64,000 bases of DNA, taken from NCBI RefSeq assembly GCF_020179405.1, contig NZ_JAICBZ010000008.1, positions 1 through 64,000 of the forward strand. The letters are read 5' to 3'. This document shows positions 63,073 through 64,000 of the stretch, one piece after another. The notes beneath the pieces were generated by a model. It ran no database searches, had not been told where the DNA came from, and saw nothing but the letters and a program-made list of their open reading frames with translations. Each line of letters begins with the position of its first letter. The stretch's first letter is position 1. The stretch is from Xinfangfangia pollutisoli. Lineage in GTDB: Bacteria > Pseudomonadota > Alphaproteobacteria > Rhodobacterales > Rhodobacteraceae. The translations under genes and the position numbers were made by a program.

Positions 63073-63100
63073 CCGAAGCCCGGGCGAACCCGGGCTTCGG
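63073..63100 (+). other. Strong hairpin between oppA and oppB
   Basis: Perfect 12-bp stem CCGAAGCCCGGG / CCCGGGCTTCGG with a CGAA loop and no T-run. The usual interpretation is protection of the binding-protein mRNA and lower expression of the permease genes. Confidence 0.65.
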
Positions 63101-63125
63101 CCGATCCCGTGAAAGGCCCGCGACC

Positions 63126-64000
63126 ATGGCGCGTTTCGTCCTGCGGCGGCTTCTGACCGCCATTCCCACGCTGTTCCTGATCATCACCATTTCCTTCTTC
63201 CTGATGCGGATCGCGCCCGGCGGGCCGTTCAACCAGGAAAAGGGCCTGAACCCGGCGGTGATCGAGAATCTGAACCGCGTCTACAAGCTGGACCGGCCCC
63301 TGTGGGAGCAATACCTGAACTATCTGGGCAATCTGGCGCAGGGCGATCTGGGCCCCAGCTACACCCGGCCCGAATTCACCGTGGCCGAGATGTTCGCCTC
63401 GGGCCTGCCGATCTCGATCCAGATCGGCGGGATGGCGCTGGTGCTGGCCCTGGTGATCGGCTCGGCGCTGGGGGTGATGGCGGCGCTGAACCAGAACCGG
63501 CCGCTGGATTATCTGGTGGTGGCGACCGCCACGGCGGGATCGACCATCCCCAGCTTCGTGATCGCGCCCCTGTACCAGTTGATCTTCGCGCTGTCCTTCA
63601 GCCTGGTGCCGGTGGCGGGCTGGGGCGGTGGCGCTTTTGTCAACAAGATCGGCCCGGTGCTGACGCTGATGCTGCCGCAGCTTGCCGTCGTGGCGCGGCT
63701 GATGCGCGGGTCGATGATCGAGGCCCTGCGCGCCCATCACATCCGCACCGGCCGCGCCATGGGGCTTTCGGCCTGGTCGGTGGTGGTGAAACACGCGCTG
63801 CGCTCGGCGGTGATGCCGGTGATTTCCTATGCCGGGCCGGCCGCGGCCTCGCTGCTGACCGGATCGGTGATCGTCGAGACGGTGTTCGGCATTCCGGGCA
63901 TCGGGCGCTATTTCGTCGAGGCGGCGCTGGCGCGCGACTATACGGTCGTCATGGGCACCGTGGTCGTGCTGGCGATCTTCACCATTCTTTTCAATCTGAT
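63126..64000 (+). CDS. oppB: Oligopeptide ABC transporter permease OppB, partial
   Basis: The first 291 codons of a DppB/OppB-type permease; the 3' end is beyond the window. The N-terminus MARFVLRRLLTAIPTLFLIITISFFLMRIAPGGPF is diagnostic for OppB, and the coupling motif appears as EALRAHHIRTGRAMGLSAWSVVVKHALRSAVMPVIS. It should be followed by oppC, oppD and oppF. ATG 63126 has a GTGAAAGG-like ribosome site. Confidence 0.92.
   Translation, partial: MARFVLRRLLTAIPTLFLIITISFFLMRIAPGGPFNQEKGLNPAVIENLNRVYKLDRPLWEQYLNYLGNLAQGDLGPSYTRPEFTVAEMFASGLPISIQIGGMALVLALVIGSALGVMAALNQNRPLDYLVVATATAGSTIPSFVIAPLYQLIFALSFSLVPVAGWGGGAFVNKIGPVLTLMLPQLAVVARLMRGSMIEALRAHHIRTGRAMGLSAWSVVVKHALRSAVMPVISYAGPAAASLLTGSVIVETVFGIPGIGRYFVEAALARDYTVVMGTVVVLAIFTILFNL

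Noticed and set aside
60036-63794. Very long minus-strand frame (about 1250 codons) across the pip/opp genes
   Set aside because: Antisense shadow of four well-supported genes; composition dominated by Arg, Gly, His and Gln with no domain.

Overview
The window is GC-rich, densely packed DNA from an alphaproteobacterium, most likely a Rhodobacteraceae member related to Paracoccus, Rhodobacter or Gemmobacter. The evidence is the strong G/C third-codon bias, an alphaproteobacterial-type SerA/SerC pair, DUF2794 and IalB-family proteins, and a copper (NirK) denitrification cluster with Nnr/FNR-type boxes. I saw no rRNA, tRNA, CRISPR array or intact insertion sequence. Genus placement is inference.

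Layout. 1-4.5 kb: the end of an acyl-CoA synthetase gene, a crotonase, an acetolactate-synthase-like ThDP enzyme and a two-subunit dihydroxyacetone-type kinase (DhaK, DhaL). 4.6-12 kb: a GntR/UTRA regulator, then a class II aldolase, a ribose-type ABC importer and a PfkB kinase, with a TGGT/ACCA palindrome just upstream of the aldolase promoter. 12-17 kb: a flavin monooxygenase, DinB protein, metallophosphatase, 6-phosphogluconate dehydrogenase and a cupin carrying the complete active-site pattern of DMSP lyases. 17-20 kb: serA and serC. 20-23.2 kb: a foreign module made of a gspK-like gene that lost its start, the 3' tip of an RHS polymorphic toxin with a lipase domain in the -1 frame, and a lipoprotein that is probably its immunity factor. 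23.3-30.4 kb: a denitrification island (pseudoazurin, Crp/Fnr regulator, nirV, nirK, nnrS, and a membrane protein/DUF2249/DUF59 operon) with three convincing FNR/Nnr-type boxes. 30.6-46.5 kb: housekeeping and miscellaneous genes (metallopeptidase, serB, GNAT, TauE/SafE, ZapE, a chemoreceptor, thioesterase, YcaQ-like glycosylase, ArnT-like transferase, rlmN, IalB protein, asparaginase, DUF2794, and a GSCFA plus SGNH pair).

46.5-58.5 kb is the most striking part: a bacterial microcompartment (BMC) locus. A divergent DeoR regulator faces a run of co-directional genes: class III PLP enzyme, CoA-acylating aldehyde dehydrogenase with a C-terminal encapsulation-like helix, BMC-T, a 160-aa linker-containing protein, BMC-P, BMC-H, a second BMC-T, a complete spermidine/putrescine-type ABC importer, an SDR dehydrogenase and an aminoglycoside-phosphotransferase-like kinase. 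The enzyme set matches the aminoacetone/1-amino-2-propanol utilization microcompartment (RMM type) known from Mycolicibacterium and Rhodococcus, here with its own ABC transporter and regulator. Predicted route: import, SDR interconversion of aminoacetone and 1-amino-2-propanol, phosphorylation by the kinase, PLP phospho-lyase release of propionaldehyde inside the shell, and oxidation to propionyl-CoA.

58.5-64 kb: a LysR regulator divergent from a serine hydrolase, a proline iminopeptidase and the start of an oligopeptide ABC transporter, which runs off the window. All assignments come from reading motifs by eye; no database search was run.
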